DNA of 64,000 nt from CALLPQ01 sp039819545 (GTDB lineage: Bacteria; Pseudomonadota; Alphaproteobacteria; Caulobacterales; Parvularculaceae), in assembly GCA_039819545.1 (NCBI GenBank), contig JBCBRS010000010.1:61099-125098 (forward strand). The letters are read 5' to 3'. The notes under the pieces were generated by a model. That model saw only the letters and a list, made by a program, of their open reading frames with translations, did not search any database and was not told where the DNA came from. Within the stretch, counting starts at the first letter, position 1. Every line of letters begins with the position of its first letter. Positions 15,940 to 25,248 of the stretch are shown here, piece by piece. Made by a program: the position numbers and the translations under genes.

Positions 15940-17801
15940 GAGGATACTGCTTTCTTGGTTTCCGTGGCGCGCCCGGGCGCCCTATCGTCAGCGTCAGGGC
16001 TGTCAGACCCATCATTGAGGTGGGGATCATCGGACGCGTCGGTAAGATTAGGCTCGCGAATTTTATCGATGGTCGCGCCGGGGAAAAGCGCCAGTGCCTT
16101 TTTGACCATGGGGTGATTGGCCACATCGTCCCGTCGCTGGTGCCGTAAAGTTTCATCGGCCGCATCGCCGCCTTCGGCATTGTCTGCGGGTGCCACAAGG
16201 GTCCAGCTTTCGCCGGTCCAGCCCTTCAATGCCCGCATGACCCGGGGGAGCAGGTCATCTGGTGCCTTATGGGCCAGCGAAACCTCGATCACCGGCGGGG
16301 CAAACCGGATCACGCGCAAATGCGCCTCAATCTCCGTGCACAGTTTAATATCGCGATGCTTGCGCGCCAGCTTTGCCACGTCCGCAAGCGACGTGATCTC
16401 TTCGTTATTTCTTCTTTGCGATTTTTGATCGCCAGCGCGCGTCTTTTCGTCCCCAACCAGCGTCGGCCGAAACGGCGCTTTTGCAGGCGGTTGAACCGTC
16501 GAGGGGGGCGGGGCTGCCGCAGCGCTCGGCCCCTTGTGGTGTGCACCATGGTCGCCCGAGCCTGCCGCACTCGCTTGCGCCGATGAGCCGTCCGTCAGCA
16601 TACGAAGGGCCTCATCGGGGGTTGGTAGATCAGCCGCATAGCACAGCCGGATCAGGGCCATTTCCCCAGCGGCCAGCGGATCAGGCGCCACACGTGTTTC
16701 ATCAAGACCTTTCATCATCAGGGACCAGGCCCGGGTAAGCGCACTCATGGACAGGGCATCGGCCATGGATTTAGCCCGGTCCGCGTCGGCAGCACCGGCA
16801 GGCCCATGGGCCGCTGCAGCAGGTCCAGCAACCTTTGTGCGGGTCACAAGATGGATAAGCTCCAACAAGTCACGCAGGATGACCACAGGATCCGCCCCCT
16901 GATCATATTGACCGCAAAAGGCTGTCAAAGCAGCATCGGCTTTGCCCGCCAGACACGCCTCCAGCAGGTCCCAGCTTTGGGAACGGTCGGCAAGCCCCAA
17001 CATCTCCTGTATCGTCTGCCCACTGATACTATTCGCGACTTGTGTGCTTATCCCCTGCTGAACAATGGCTTGATCAAGGATCGATAGCGCGTCGCGCACT
17101 GATCCCTCCGCCGCGCGGGCAATAATCGCCAGACCCTCCTTCTCTACGGTGACGGATTCTTGTTCGGCAATGCTGGCGAGATGTGCGGTCAAATGCTCCG
17201 GACTTATCCGGCGCAGGTCAAAACGCTGACATCGCGACAGGACCGTGACAGGCAGCTTTCGAATTTCCGTGGTGGCGAAGATAAATTTGACGTGGGGCGG
17301 CGGCTCCTCCAGCGTTTTCAAGAGCGCATTAAACGCCGCAGTCGACAGCATGTGCACTTCGTCAATGATGTAGACTTTGTACCGCGCCTCTATCGGGGCA
17401 TAGCGCACCCCTTCGATCAGCTCACGGATGTCACCCACACCGGTTCGCGAGGCCGCATCCATTTCCATGACGTCGGGGTGACGGCTTTCGGCGATTGCGC
17501 GGCAATGGACACCCTCGTCGGCCATGTCAATTTGCGGACCGGTATCGGGCCCGTCTTTGGGGCGATAGTTGAGCGCCCGCGCGAGGATGCGCGCCGTTGT
17601 CGTTTTGCCCACACCGCGCACACCGGTCAGGATATAGGCATGGGCAATCCGCCCCGCGGTGAACGCATTTTGCAGGGTGCGCACCATCGCCCCATGACCG
17701 ATGAGATCATCGAAAGTGTGCGGGCGATATTTACGCGCCAGCACTTCATAGGCTGCCGGTGCCGATCGGGTATCGCTATCGGGCGGGGGCGTTTCCGTCA
17801 T
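15936..17801 (-). CDS. dnaX: DNA polymerase III subunits gamma and tau
   Basis: A 621-residue clamp-loader ATPase. Walker A is GVRGVGKTTTAR, Walker B DEVHML, sensor-1 region FIFATTEIRKLPVTVLSRCQRFDLRR. The low-complexity Ala/Pro linker and a C-terminal tau-like domain (IEAHLRVIRFAPPVIEVSL) follow. The zinc module between Walker A and DEVH, which has four Cys in E. coli, keeps only one Cys here (MADEGVHCRAIAESRHPDV). The ATG at 17801 (MTETPPPDSD) begins the usual alphaproteobacterial N-terminal leader; the frame stays open to 17843. No obvious slippery A-run for gamma production was noticed. Confidence 0.95.
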   Translation of the reverse strand: MTETPPPDSDTRSAPAAYEVLARKYRPHTFDDLIGHGAMVRTLQNAFTAGRIAHAYILTGVRGVGKTTTARILARALNYRPKDGPDTGPQIDMADEGVHCRAIAESRHPDVMEMDAASRTGVGDIRELIEGVRYAPIEARYKVYIIDEVHMLSTAAFNALLKTLEEPPPHVKFIFATTEIRKLPVTVLSRCQRFDLRRISPEHLTAHLASIAEQESVTVEKEGLAIIARAAEGSVRDALSILDQAIVQQGISTQVANSISGQTIQEMLGLADRSQSWDLLEACLAGKADAALTAFCGQYDQGADPVVILRDLLELIHLVTRTKVAGPAAAAHGPAGAADADRAKSMADALSMSALTRAWSLMMKGLDETRVAPDPLAAGEMALIRLCYAADLPTPDEALRMLTDGSSAQASAAGSGDHGAHHKGPSAAAAPPPSTVQPPAKAPFRPTLVGDEKTRAGDQKSQRRNNEEITSLADVAKLARKHRDIKLCTEIEAHLRVIRFAPPVIEVSLAHKAPDDLLPRVMRALKGWTGESWTLVAPADNAEGGDAADETLRHQRRDDVANHPMVKKALALFPGATIDKIREPNLTDASDDPHLNDGSDSPDADDRAPGRATETKKAVSS

Positions 17802-17873
17802 GGCGGGAGTATGGGCCAATCTATGGACCGATAAAAGCCGCAAGGCACTGCGCTTTATCGGTTTTGGAAAAGT

Positions 17874-17966
17874 GGAGAGCTGAACGACCCAGGCGGGAAC
17901 TCGTTACGGCTGCTTCCTTCCGGATCTGACCGGGTTGGCGAGGCGCTCGTCCGCCAGCCCTCCGCC
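17874..17966 (-). ncRNA. ffs: Small SRP RNA (4.5S RNA)
   Basis: On the minus strand the sequence contains the universally conserved SRP core GGTCAGATCCGGAAGGAAGC followed by AGCC, which forms the tetraloop and Ffh-binding internal loop. The flanks CTCGCCAACCC and GTAACGAG pair as in alphaproteobacterial 4.5S RNAs, and the distal arms GAGGGCTG...ACGA and TCGTTCAGCTCTC close the hairpin. The position between dnaX and nudC also matches other alphaproteobacteria. The RNA ends are estimated from pairing. Its protein partner Ffh is encoded in this window at 36516-38063. Confidence 0.92.
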
Positions 17967-18081
17967 TGTAGATATCTGATGCTGACAGCGAAAACGCAAG
18001 CCCTCCCGCCCGAGGAACCCAAAGGAATGGCGGGCAAATTGCCCATGGCACCAGCGAACCCGCATGCTACAACCCGCGCTT

Positions 18082-19023
18082 ATGTCAAAACCAGAGCTAC
18101 AAACCGACCCCTACACCATCGCGTTTGCCGGAAACCCGCTGCGCCGTCATTCGGAAAACTACCCCACGAAAGCATGGGTCGAGACGCAATTGACCAACAC
18201 GGCGGCGGTGTTCCTTCCCTTTTTTAAGGGCGACCCCCTGATCATTGACGGCAGCCCTGCCTATCTGCAGATGGCGGCGCGGTCGGCCTTTCCGGCCACA
18301 GCCCCGCTTGTTTTTCTGGGTATGGACCCGCGTCAGCCGGTCCCGTGCCCGGTTTTTGCCCTTGATGCCTCGGCCAGCGCGGCGGATGCCCAAAGCGCGC
18401 CCCTTGCTGATTTTTGCCAGTATGAAAATTTGCGCGGCGCGGCGGGGATGGTGAAGGGCCCCGATCTTGCCATCGCCGGACAAGGACGTTGGCTCCTGCT
18501 ATGGCACGAAGCCAATGGCTATTGCGCGCGATGCGGCGCGCCAAGTGAGATGGCGGACGGCGGCGCCAAACGTCATTGCCCCAACTGCGGGGCCGATCAT
18601 TTTCCGCGGACGGAGCCTGTGGCTATTGTTTTGGTCACCCATGGGGATGAATGCCTGTTGGGGCGCGGACCCAACTTTCCACCCGGTTTTATGTCAGCCT
18701 TGGCAGGCTTTGCCGAAGCGGGCGAAACGCTGGAGGAATGTGCGGTTCGTGAGATTTACGAGGAAGCTGGCGTGCGGATCCATTCCGTGCGCTATCAGTT
18801 TTCGCAACCCTGGCCGTTCCCGGCCTCTCTGATGATGGGGTGTTTTGCCACCGCCGAGGACAAGGCGCTTACGCTCGATAAGACAGAGATAGAAGATGCG
18901 CGTTGGTTTTCGCGCCGTGATATACGGCGGCTACTGGATGGGGGTAAAGATCAAGAGATCCGTATACCGCCGAATTTCACGATTGCCCATCATCTCGTAA
19001 AGCGCTGGGCACAACAGTCTTAG
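18082..19023 (+). CDS. nudC: NAD(+) diphosphatase, NudC family
   Basis: A 313-residue Nudix hydrolase. It has an N-terminal NudC-like domain, a zinc ribbon (CARCGAP...HCPNCGADHFPRTEP), the Nudix box GFAEAGETLEECAVREIYEEAGV split around the catalytic REIYEE, and the NudC signature SQPWPFPASLMMG that recognises NAD(H) and NAD-capped RNA. An in-frame ATG at 18064 is an alternative start; neither has a clear ribosome site. It hydrolyses NADH to NMNH and AMP and can decap NAD-RNA. Confidence 0.93.
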   Translation: MSKPELQTDPYTIAFAGNPLRRHSENYPTKAWVETQLTNTAAVFLPFFKGDPLIIDGSPAYLQMAARSAFPATAPLVFLGMDPRQPVPCPVFALDASASAADAQSAPLADFCQYENLRGAAGMVKGPDLAIAGQGRWLLLWHEANGYCARCGAPSEMADGGAKRHCPNCGADHFPRTEPVAIVLVTHGDECLLGRGPNFPPGFMSALAGFAEAGETLEECAVREIYEEAGVRIHSVRYQFSQPWPFPASLMMGCFATAEDKALTLDKTEIEDARWFSRRDIRRLLDGGKDQEIRIPPNFTIAHHLVKRWAQQS

Positions 19024-19042
19024 CGCGATGAGGCCTCTCAGG

Positions 19043-20650
19043 TTACGCAGAGGGTTGCCCATCTTTCACCGCTGACCCATTCACGGCTTTGTCTGCCTTG
19101 CCGTCCGCACCCTTGTCAGTCGGCGCATCGGTATCACTTTCAACCTCATCCGCCTTGGTCTGCGGGCTATCAAGGTCGCCCTTGACGGGGTCAGCCGGCG
19201 CCTCTTGTGCGGGCGTATCAATGACGGCTGCATCATCTACCCTATTATTATCAGTAGACGGCGCATCTGTAGCAGTCGTCTCTTCGGTGGAAGCGCCCTC
19301 AGGAGAAGCAGTGGGGGCCGCAAGAAGGCGGATTTCTTCGCGGGTAAGCGCTGCAGGTCGATCTTCCAACGGTGGTGGTGCCAGACGCCCATGATCAATA
19401 AATTCGCGCACCAGGCGGGCCCAACCGGCCCGGGTAAAGTTAAACGCGCCATCTGCGCCGGGCTCAGGGTTGCGCGGCGCCGTGGCAGCACGCTGTAACC
19501 AGGGCTGCGCTGCGTCAGCGCCATGGGCGTTACCCATGGCCTCAGCCATGGCGGTAAACTCGCGGGCCATAGGTTGCGCCACGATCAGGGCTTCCAACTG
19601 GTCACGTGCCGCGTCCCAATTTTCGAGGATCGCCTCTCGCTGTGCAGCGATAAATTTGCCCTCGTGACTATCCGGATTGCCTTTTGCCAGTTTGTCGAGC
19701 GCCGCCGCCTGACGCTGTGCGTTATCGTCGCTGAAAATTTTCCGGTAAACCGTTCCGATTGCCGGATGGGCGTAAGCGGCAAACGACTGTTCCAGCACCT
19801 TAGCCGCCCGTGATTTCTTTCCGCGGTCCGCCATGGCGGTCGCGGCCAGCACTGCCGCTGGCGTTAATTCAGGACACAGACGAAACGCGGCCTCAGCTTC
19901 TTTTTGGGCGGCTTCAGCATCGCCCGACAGGCCAGCCGCGTAGGCATCAGCAGTTAACAACGCGGCCTCACCGCGCCGCGCCTCGTCGTCATTGAGCAAC
20001 CGATTGGCCTTTGCGATCTTCAAGACCTCGCGCGTTTCGCCCCAGGCACCGCGCGCCAGGTTAAGATCAAGCACCGAGTCAAATGCCCACCGCGCATTGG
20101 GGCGCAATTCAAAGGCCCGTTCGGCATGGCGGCGCGCGGCCTCATCATCGCCAGCCCGTTTGGCATGGGCATAAAGACCATGCAGCCCAAGAAACTCTGT
20201 CTCAGGCGCCTCCAGCATCAATGCGAAGTTCTCTTTTGCTGCACCATCATCGCCAGCAAGTTGAGCCGCCTGCGCAGTCAGCAATCGCGTCAGGGACGCG
20301 TGCTCCAGATTGCGCCGGGCGATACGGGCATGATGCTGAGCATCGACCGCATCCCCCACCATGACCGATTCCATACCCCGCGCGAGGGCCGCCATACCGC
20401 GCTCCTGCTTGGCCTCGCGCTGACGGGCCCGAACCTTTGCGGGCAGTGCCAAGATGTCTTTCGTCAGAGAGGTAAAATAGACAAGAAACCCGAGAATGAC
20501 CCCAACGGCGCCGAGGATAAAGCCCGTATGCAGATTATATTTCAACCCGAAGGCTTCGGCTTCAATCCGGCTATCGATACCGGACAGGTAGGTGACACTG
20601 GCGGAAACAAAGACGATGACCAGCAAAAAAATGAGAATACGGATCATCAT
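19043..20650 (-). CDS. hemY: HemY-like TPR membrane protein
   Basis: A 535-residue protein with two N-terminal helices (about residues 3-22 and 43-62), the HemY N-domain, and TPR-like helical repeats (residues 80-400). The HemY signature WARLVREFIDHGRLAPPPLEDRPAALTREEIRLL lies near 410-440 in two parts. An acidic Ala/Asp/Thr-rich tail of about 90 residues follows and is probably disordered. HemY proteins sit in the inner membrane with haem and tetrapyrrole genes, but their biochemical role is not settled; this is not the unrelated protoporphyrinogen oxidase also called HemY. It lies 20 nt downstream of the Mic60-like gene. Confidence 0.85.
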   Translation of the reverse strand: MMIRILIFLLVIVFVSASVTYLSGIDSRIEAEAFGLKYNLHTGFILGAVGVILGFLVYFTSLTKDILALPAKVRARQREAKQERGMAALARGMESVMVGDAVDAQHHARIARRNLEHASLTRLLTAQAAQLAGDDGAAKENFALMLEAPETEFLGLHGLYAHAKRAGDDEAARRHAERAFELRPNARWAFDSVLDLNLARGAWGETREVLKIAKANRLLNDDEARRGEAALLTADAYAAGLSGDAEAAQKEAEAAFRLCPELTPAAVLAATAMADRGKKSRAAKVLEQSFAAYAHPAIGTVYRKIFSDDNAQRQAAALDKLAKGNPDSHEGKFIAAQREAILENWDAARDQLEALIVAQPMAREFTAMAEAMGNAHGADAAQPWLQRAATAPRNPEPGADGAFNFTRAGWARLVREFIDHGRLAPPPLEDRPAALTREEIRLLAAPTASPEGASTEETTATDAPSTDNNRVDDAAVIDTPAQEAPADPVKGDLDSPQTKADEVESDTDAPTDKGADGKADKAVNGSAVKDGQPSA

Positions 20651-20670
20651 CGACCCCTTTGATCGAAAGC

Positions 20671-22905
20671 TTACTGACTGACGCCGGCAAGAAGCCGATC
20701 ATTTAGACGCGCTACCAACTGACCTGCCTCTGCCCGCATGCGCGCGGCAGCCATCCATGTCTTCATCCCCTCACTGGCATTGTCGCCGAGGACATCAAGT
20801 TCTCGCAAGGTATCGGAAAGACGGCCCTCTTCGAGCGCGTTTTCCGCCCGGGAAATGACCGCCGCCGGGGTATCTCCCGTCTGCGGCGTGGCGGGGCGCA
20901 CGCTGACCAGTGAGCGCAGGTTACGCAATACATGTCCAACCGGCCCCTTGGCGCTCTTGTCTTGTGTTGCCAAGGTGGTGCGGATAGCGGCGGGGAAACG
21001 CTCCTGCAAGTCGGTAAGGGTCGGCGCGCCGGTGGAGGCCGCCGCATCGAGCGGTCCAAAATCGATAGCGCCGGGCATAACCTGTTTGAGCACGTTTAGC
21101 TCGCTCGCATAGGGCTGGCCCTTATCGAATGCCCGTTGCAGGGATATAATTGAAAGAAGGGCGCGGGTCTGTTGTTCCGTATCTGATTTTTTCTGCACTT
21201 CTTGGGCCTGCAGCTCATCAATCCGGGAGCGGAGCAATGCGATTTCCGCCGAGGAGCGCTCGGCGTTTGCCGCGAGTGCATCATCGAGCTCTCGCTTCAA
21301 GCTGGCAATTTCCTCAGCCTGTGTCGCTGCGCGCGCGCGTTCGGCCTCCAGCGCATCGGCAATCCGTTGGGTGCGCTCCTCAAACGACTGCTCAAGCGCA
21401 GCAATCTCCCCGGCAAACTGTTCGGCAACCGCACGGGCAGCGTCTTCATTGGCGGCTGCATTGGCAACGCTGTCATCGGGCGCCACAACCCCGATGGCTG
21501 GTTCTGCGTTGACGTTCTCGTCTTCGCCAGACGATGGCGGCGCATCCGCAAGACTGGCATTTGTTACGGGCAATACCGCATTTGCACCGGCAGTGTCGCC
21601 TTGCACACCATCATCATCAACCATAACCGCGTCATCGGCGGTATCCGAATTGCCAGCCGTTTCTGTTTCAAGTTCGGTTTCGATTTCGGTTTCAGCTTCA
21701 GCTTCCACCTCACCGTCAATTTCCGGCGCGAGCAGGGCCGCAATGGTTTCATCCTCTGCTGCCGAGGGCACTGTGAGCGCATCGCTGGATTGGGATTGCT
21801 CTGGGGCAGGTGCCTCAGAAATGTCATCAAAACGATCATTGAAACGATCAGTACTGGCGCCCCCCTCAGGCGTAGCGTCATCGGCATCGGAGAGCATGGT
21901 TTCGACGGGCTCGCCTTCGATAAACTTTTCACTACCCTCGGCGCTGCCCTGAGGATCCGCGGCAAACAGATCTGCGGCCTCTTCTTCGGGATCGGCTTGC
22001 TTGACACCCTCCTGAACAGGGGCAGAATCGTTCTCTGTTTCTTCGGTACCCTCTACAGCCGTCTCGTCACCGATCTGCGCAGCGATGTCATCGCTACCAA
22101 ATGAGGACGCGCTTGGCTCCGCCGGTACCGCCCCGGATTGCTCTTCGGTGGGCAGGAAATCTGTAACCGCGAGGGGTGCCGCCTCACCCTCTGCCGCCTC
22201 ACCTTCTGTCCTGGCGCCCTCGCCCACATCGCCGGTAAACCGGTCAGGCACCGATGTGTCAGCGATATCGGTGAGGCTCTTGGCTGCCGCTTTTGCGGCC
22301 CGCTGCAGCGATCGGTTGCCATCGCCCTCGTCTGTTGCAGGGACGGCTGGCAACGTTGTTTTTTCGCTTTGCGCAACAGTGTCCGGGTCTATCGACTGGC
22401 CCGCTAATTTTGCCCCGGCCCCAACTGCATTGGCAATTTTCGATGGCGCAGTTTGCGCCTCGGGTCCTTTTGTTTCGGTATCGGAAGGATCGTTCTCCCG
22501 GCTGGGGTTCGCGTCCGTTTGCGCCGTGACACGAGCGTCGGTGCCGTCGGCTTTTTCGCGGTTTCCACCCGTGGCCCAAAGCGCCGTCGCCACAACGCCG
22601 ATTAAGGCCAACACCGCCAGAAAAATAACGCTCGGAGAAAACCCGCCTTTGTCCGCTTGCGCTAAAGCGCCATCCTCGGCCCCAGTGTTGTCGCCGTCGG
22701 CGATGACGTCGGACATGATCTCACCATCCTCCGCCTCAGCGGCACTATCCTTCACAGGTGTACCGTCTGCAGTTGGCTGATCGTCCAGCGGCGTTTCCGC
22801 CCGCGTATCATCGACAATTTCCGCCTCGACCGCTTCGAGAGGCGGGGTTTTTGTCTCCTCCGTCGCGTCCGTTTCTGTGTTGGCGTTTTCGTCCTTATCC
22901 ACCAT
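20671..22905 (-). CDS. Mic60/mitofilin-like membrane protein (COG4223)
   Basis: A 744-residue protein with an acidic disordered N-terminal region, one helix (about residues 98-118), a very long Asp/Glu/Ala-rich periplasmic linker, a coiled coil with SLKRELDDALAANAERSSAEI and a C-terminal mitofilin-type domain (ALLSIISLQRAFDKGQPYASEL...). This layout and its place between hemD and hemY are those of alphaproteobacterial Mic60, which tethers and shapes the cytoplasmic membrane. The ATG at 22905 has AGGGAG 9 nt upstream and was chosen; the frame remains open to an ATG at 23076 inside a tandem repeat, giving a 57-residue Arg-rich extension of doubtful reality. Confidence 0.83.
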   Translation of the reverse strand: MVDKDENANTETDATEETKTPPLEAVEAEIVDDTRAETPLDDQPTADGTPVKDSAAEAEDGEIMSDVIADGDNTGAEDGALAQADKGGFSPSVIFLAVLALIGVVATALWATGGNREKADGTDARVTAQTDANPSRENDPSDTETKGPEAQTAPSKIANAVGAGAKLAGQSIDPDTVAQSEKTTLPAVPATDEGDGNRSLQRAAKAAAKSLTDIADTSVPDRFTGDVGEGARTEGEAAEGEAAPLAVTDFLPTEEQSGAVPAEPSASSFGSDDIAAQIGDETAVEGTEETENDSAPVQEGVKQADPEEEAADLFAADPQGSAEGSEKFIEGEPVETMLSDADDATPEGGASTDRFNDRFDDISEAPAPEQSQSSDALTVPSAAEDETIAALLAPEIDGEVEAEAETEIETELETETAGNSDTADDAVMVDDDGVQGDTAGANAVLPVTNASLADAPPSSGEDENVNAEPAIGVVAPDDSVANAAANEDAARAVAEQFAGEIAALEQSFEERTQRIADALEAERARAATQAEEIASLKRELDDALAANAERSSAEIALLRSRIDELQAQEVQKKSDTEQQTRALLSIISLQRAFDKGQPYASELNVLKQVMPGAIDFGPLDAAASTGAPTLTDLQERFPAAIRTTLATQDKSAKGPVGHVLRNLRSLVSVRPATPQTGDTPAAVISRAENALEEGRLSDTLRELDVLGDNASEGMKTWMAAARMRAEAGQLVARLNDRLLAGVSQ

Positions 22906-23072
22906 CGATCGTGGCTCCCTTGATGGTTGTAGCAGGCGCGTGGCGTGCACCCGTCGGATGCCCCGCGAAAGGCATAGTGCGCGCCATGCATAAGCGCTTT
23001 TTACGCGCATTAGCAATGGGCCCGCAGCCGCCAAAACGACACCGCGTGCCGCGCTCGCGTCGGCATGATCTG

Positions 23073-23130
23073 TCATGACTTTAGCGTTAAGACTGTGGCA
23101 TTAAGACTTTGGCATTAAGACTGTGGCGTT
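23073..23130. repeat. 14-bp tandem repeat across the hemD stop
   Basis: Three near-identical 14-bp units, TTAAGACTGTGGCA, TTAAGACTTTGGCA and TTAAGACTGTGGCG (23087-23128), are preceded by a diverged unit at 23073-23086 and followed by a partial one. On the minus strand each unit carries TAA; the hemD stop at 23115-23117 is one of them, and the diverged unit carries the upstream ATG of the Mic60 frame. Confidence 0.85.
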
Positions 23131-23879
23131 AAGAGGGCGCAGAGCGCGTCGGTTCGCGGGTGGGCTGCAACGCGAATATGGGCTGGCGAAAATCCGGCCG
23201 CACGCGCGCTTTCGGCCACGGCTTCACTCAGGCATATCGGTATGACCGACTGCAGCGCAGGCGCGAGGGCGGCGCGATGCATCTGGTCGGCCAGCAGCCG
23301 TGCACTGCGCGGTGAAAAAAGGGGTATGGCCACGGCGCTGGGGTCGGTCTGCAAGAGGTCTTGGGCCGCTGGTGTGAGGTCCGGGCAAGGGCGCGCCTCA
23401 TAAAGAACACGCCGTTCAAGCGGGGGACCATCGGCAAGGAGGGCCGCAAGATCACCGGCAAGGTGCGTGCCTGCCACGTGAAGAAGCGGTCCGGGCCCAC
23501 GTGTCGTGCTGTCATGTCGTATTGTGTGTGCAAGCGCCGCGACATCACCGGTGGCTTCGGTAATACCCGTGAACCCTGCCGCCCTGGCAGCGCCAGCGGT
23601 GGCTGAGCCCACCGCATAAACCGGCAGGTTCGCCACCGCTGGCGCCAGGATCCGCAGATGGTGGACAAGGGCGCGCACGCCGTTGGCCGAGGTAAAGACA
23701 AACCCGGCCATACCGGAAAGGTCTGGCGCCCGCCCCCGCCAGACAATCTCGGTCACCGGGCTCAGCACACTCTTGAAGCCGAGAGCCTGCACATCAGCCG
23801 CAAGGGCCTCGGCGTCCGGCGCCGGGCGGGTAATCAGAACCCAGCGGATGGGCTGTGGAGGTGACATTGACATCGTCAT
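23115..23879 (-). CDS. hemD: Uroporphyrinogen-III synthase
   Basis: A protein of about 254 residues with the two-lobed HemD pattern: WVLITRPAPDAEALAADV at the start, FTSANGVRAL (cf. FTSxNAV), YAVGSATAGAARAAGF, and IPLFSPRSARLLAD late. It cyclises hydroxymethylbilane to uroporphyrinogen III in haem and corrin synthesis. The family is poorly conserved, but motifs and context agree. Three ATGs (23879, 23873, 23867) are possible starts and none has a good ribosome site. It is divergent from tsaD across about 64 nt. The usual upstream neighbour hemC is absent here. Confidence 0.88.
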   Translation of the reverse strand: MTMSMSPPQPIRWVLITRPAPDAEALAADVQALGFKSVLSPVTEIVWRGRAPDLSGMAGFVFTSANGVRALVHHLRILAPAVANLPVYAVGSATAGAARAAGFTGITEATGDVAALAHTIRHDSTTRGPGPLLHVAGTHLAGDLAALLADGPPLERRVLYEARPCPDLTPAAQDLLQTDPSAVAIPLFSPRSARLLADQMHRAALAPALQSVIPICLSEAVAESARAAGFSPAHIRVAAHPRTDALCALLTPQS

Positions 23880-23943
23880 GAGGAAGGCGCGAGGCCGCGA
23901 ACTGGTGCTTGCATTTATGCCGACTTTAGGGCCGATAGTGCCA

Positions 23944-25110
23944 ATGACCAATGCCTCTCCCGCTCTGGCAGACACACCTGTCACCATTCTTGGTATCGAG
24001 ACAAGCTGTGATGATACAGCCGTGGCCATTATCCGAGCGGCGGCGGATGGCCGGGCGCACATTCTCGCCAACCAGGTTTGGTCACAACATGCAGAGCACG
24101 CCGCCTATGGCGGAGTCGTACCGGAAATTGCGGCGCGCAGCCATGTGGAACGCCTCGACAGCCTGATCGCGGCAGCCCTGGCGGAAGCTGGTTTGGGCCT
24201 TGAAATGGTGGATGCGGTTGCGGCCACGGCGGGCCCGGGGCTGATTGGCGGTGTCGTCGTGGGGCTGACCACGGCAAAAGCCATCTGTCTTGCCCATGAT
24301 TTGCCGCTAATTCCGATTAATCATCTGGAAGGGCACGCCCTGTCCGTGCGGCTGACCGATCCCGCGCCGTTCCCCTATCTCCTGTTGCTGGTTTCGGGTG
24401 GACATACCCAGTTGGTGGCCGTCGACGCGCTTGGCACCTATGAGCGCCTGGGAACGACAATTGACGATGCCGCGGGCGAGGCGTTTGACAAAACCGCCAA
24501 GCTGCTCGGCCTTGGGCAACCCGGCGGCCCGCAGATTGAGGCGGCAGCAACCGGCGGGCGGGCAAACCGGTTTGATTTCCCCCGTCCACTGCAGTCGCGT
24601 CCTGGCTGTGATTTTTCGTTTTCGGGGCTGAAGACCGCCGTGCGGCAGGCAGCGCTCAAGGCTGTGACGTCTGGCCCGGCTTATCATGACGCCGCACCGC
24701 TGGACGGTCAGACCCGGGCCGATCTTGCCGCCAGTTTTCAGGCCGCCGCTGCCCGCCACCTTGCCGACCGGACAAGCCGGGCCATGGCTGTTTTTTCTGC
24801 GCGCCACAGCGCACCGGAAACCGGTTACCGCCTTGTCGTGGCAGGCGGTGTTGCAGCCAATTGCACGATCAAGGCGGCCCTGAACCATCTCTGCCAAACA
24901 GAAGGATGGTCGCTGATTGTTCCGCCGCCGAAATTTTGTACTGACAATGGCGCCATGATTGCGCAGGCCGGGCTTGAGCGTTTTCAGCGTGGTCTTGTTG
25001 CCCCAATCGCACAAACCCTTGCGATGCCCGCGCGCGCGCGCTGGCCGCTCGCCGAGCCTATGGACGGGGCGCCACGTGTTGGTGGCGGCAAAAAAGGACC
25101 AAAGGCATAA
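23944..25110 (+). CDS. tsaD: tRNA N6-threonylcarbamoyladenosine transferase subunit
   Basis: A 388-residue TsaD (Kae1 family). It begins VTILGIETSCDDTAVAII, has the metal-binding INHLEGH (HxxxH), the ASKH-fold loops LVSGGHTQL and VAGGVAANCTIK, and the late CTDNGAMIAQAG with a metal Asp. It makes t6A37 in ANN-decoding tRNAs with TsaB, TsaC and TsaE. The ATG at 23944 gives the family's normal start; the frame is open to 23683 only as a shadow of hemD. A short Gly/Lys-rich tail GGGKKGPKA ends the protein. Confidence 0.95.
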   Translation: MTNASPALADTPVTILGIETSCDDTAVAIIRAAADGRAHILANQVWSQHAEHAAYGGVVPEIAARSHVERLDSLIAAALAEAGLGLEMVDAVAATAGPGLIGGVVVGLTTAKAICLAHDLPLIPINHLEGHALSVRLTDPAPFPYLLLLVSGGHTQLVAVDALGTYERLGTTIDDAAGEAFDKTAKLLGLGQPGGPQIEAAATGGRANRFDFPRPLQSRPGCDFSFSGLKTAVRQAALKAVTSGPAYHDAAPLDGQTRADLAASFQAAAARHLADRTSRAMAVFSARHSAPETGYRLVVAGGVAANCTIKAALNHLCQTEGWSLIVPPPKFCTDNGAMIAQAGLERFQRGLVAPIAQTLAMPARARWPLAEPMDGAPRVGGGKKGPKA

Positions 25111-25248
25111 GGCCGCTGCGAAGGGCGATCGGGACCATCACTCGCGTTCGCATCGGCGACCTCAAACCAAGATCGTTAACCATACGCCTAAACTGAATAT
25201 TCAACCCGCAGCGGTATCTTCATATTTCACCTGTGGGAGCTAAGCCTA

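Noticed and set aside
20671..23076. Longer Mic60 frame with an Arg-rich N-terminus resembling a mitochondrial targeting sequence
   Set aside because: The start lies in a tandem repeat; the ATG at 22905 has AGGGAG and matches the family start better. The resemblance to a targeting peptide is compositional.
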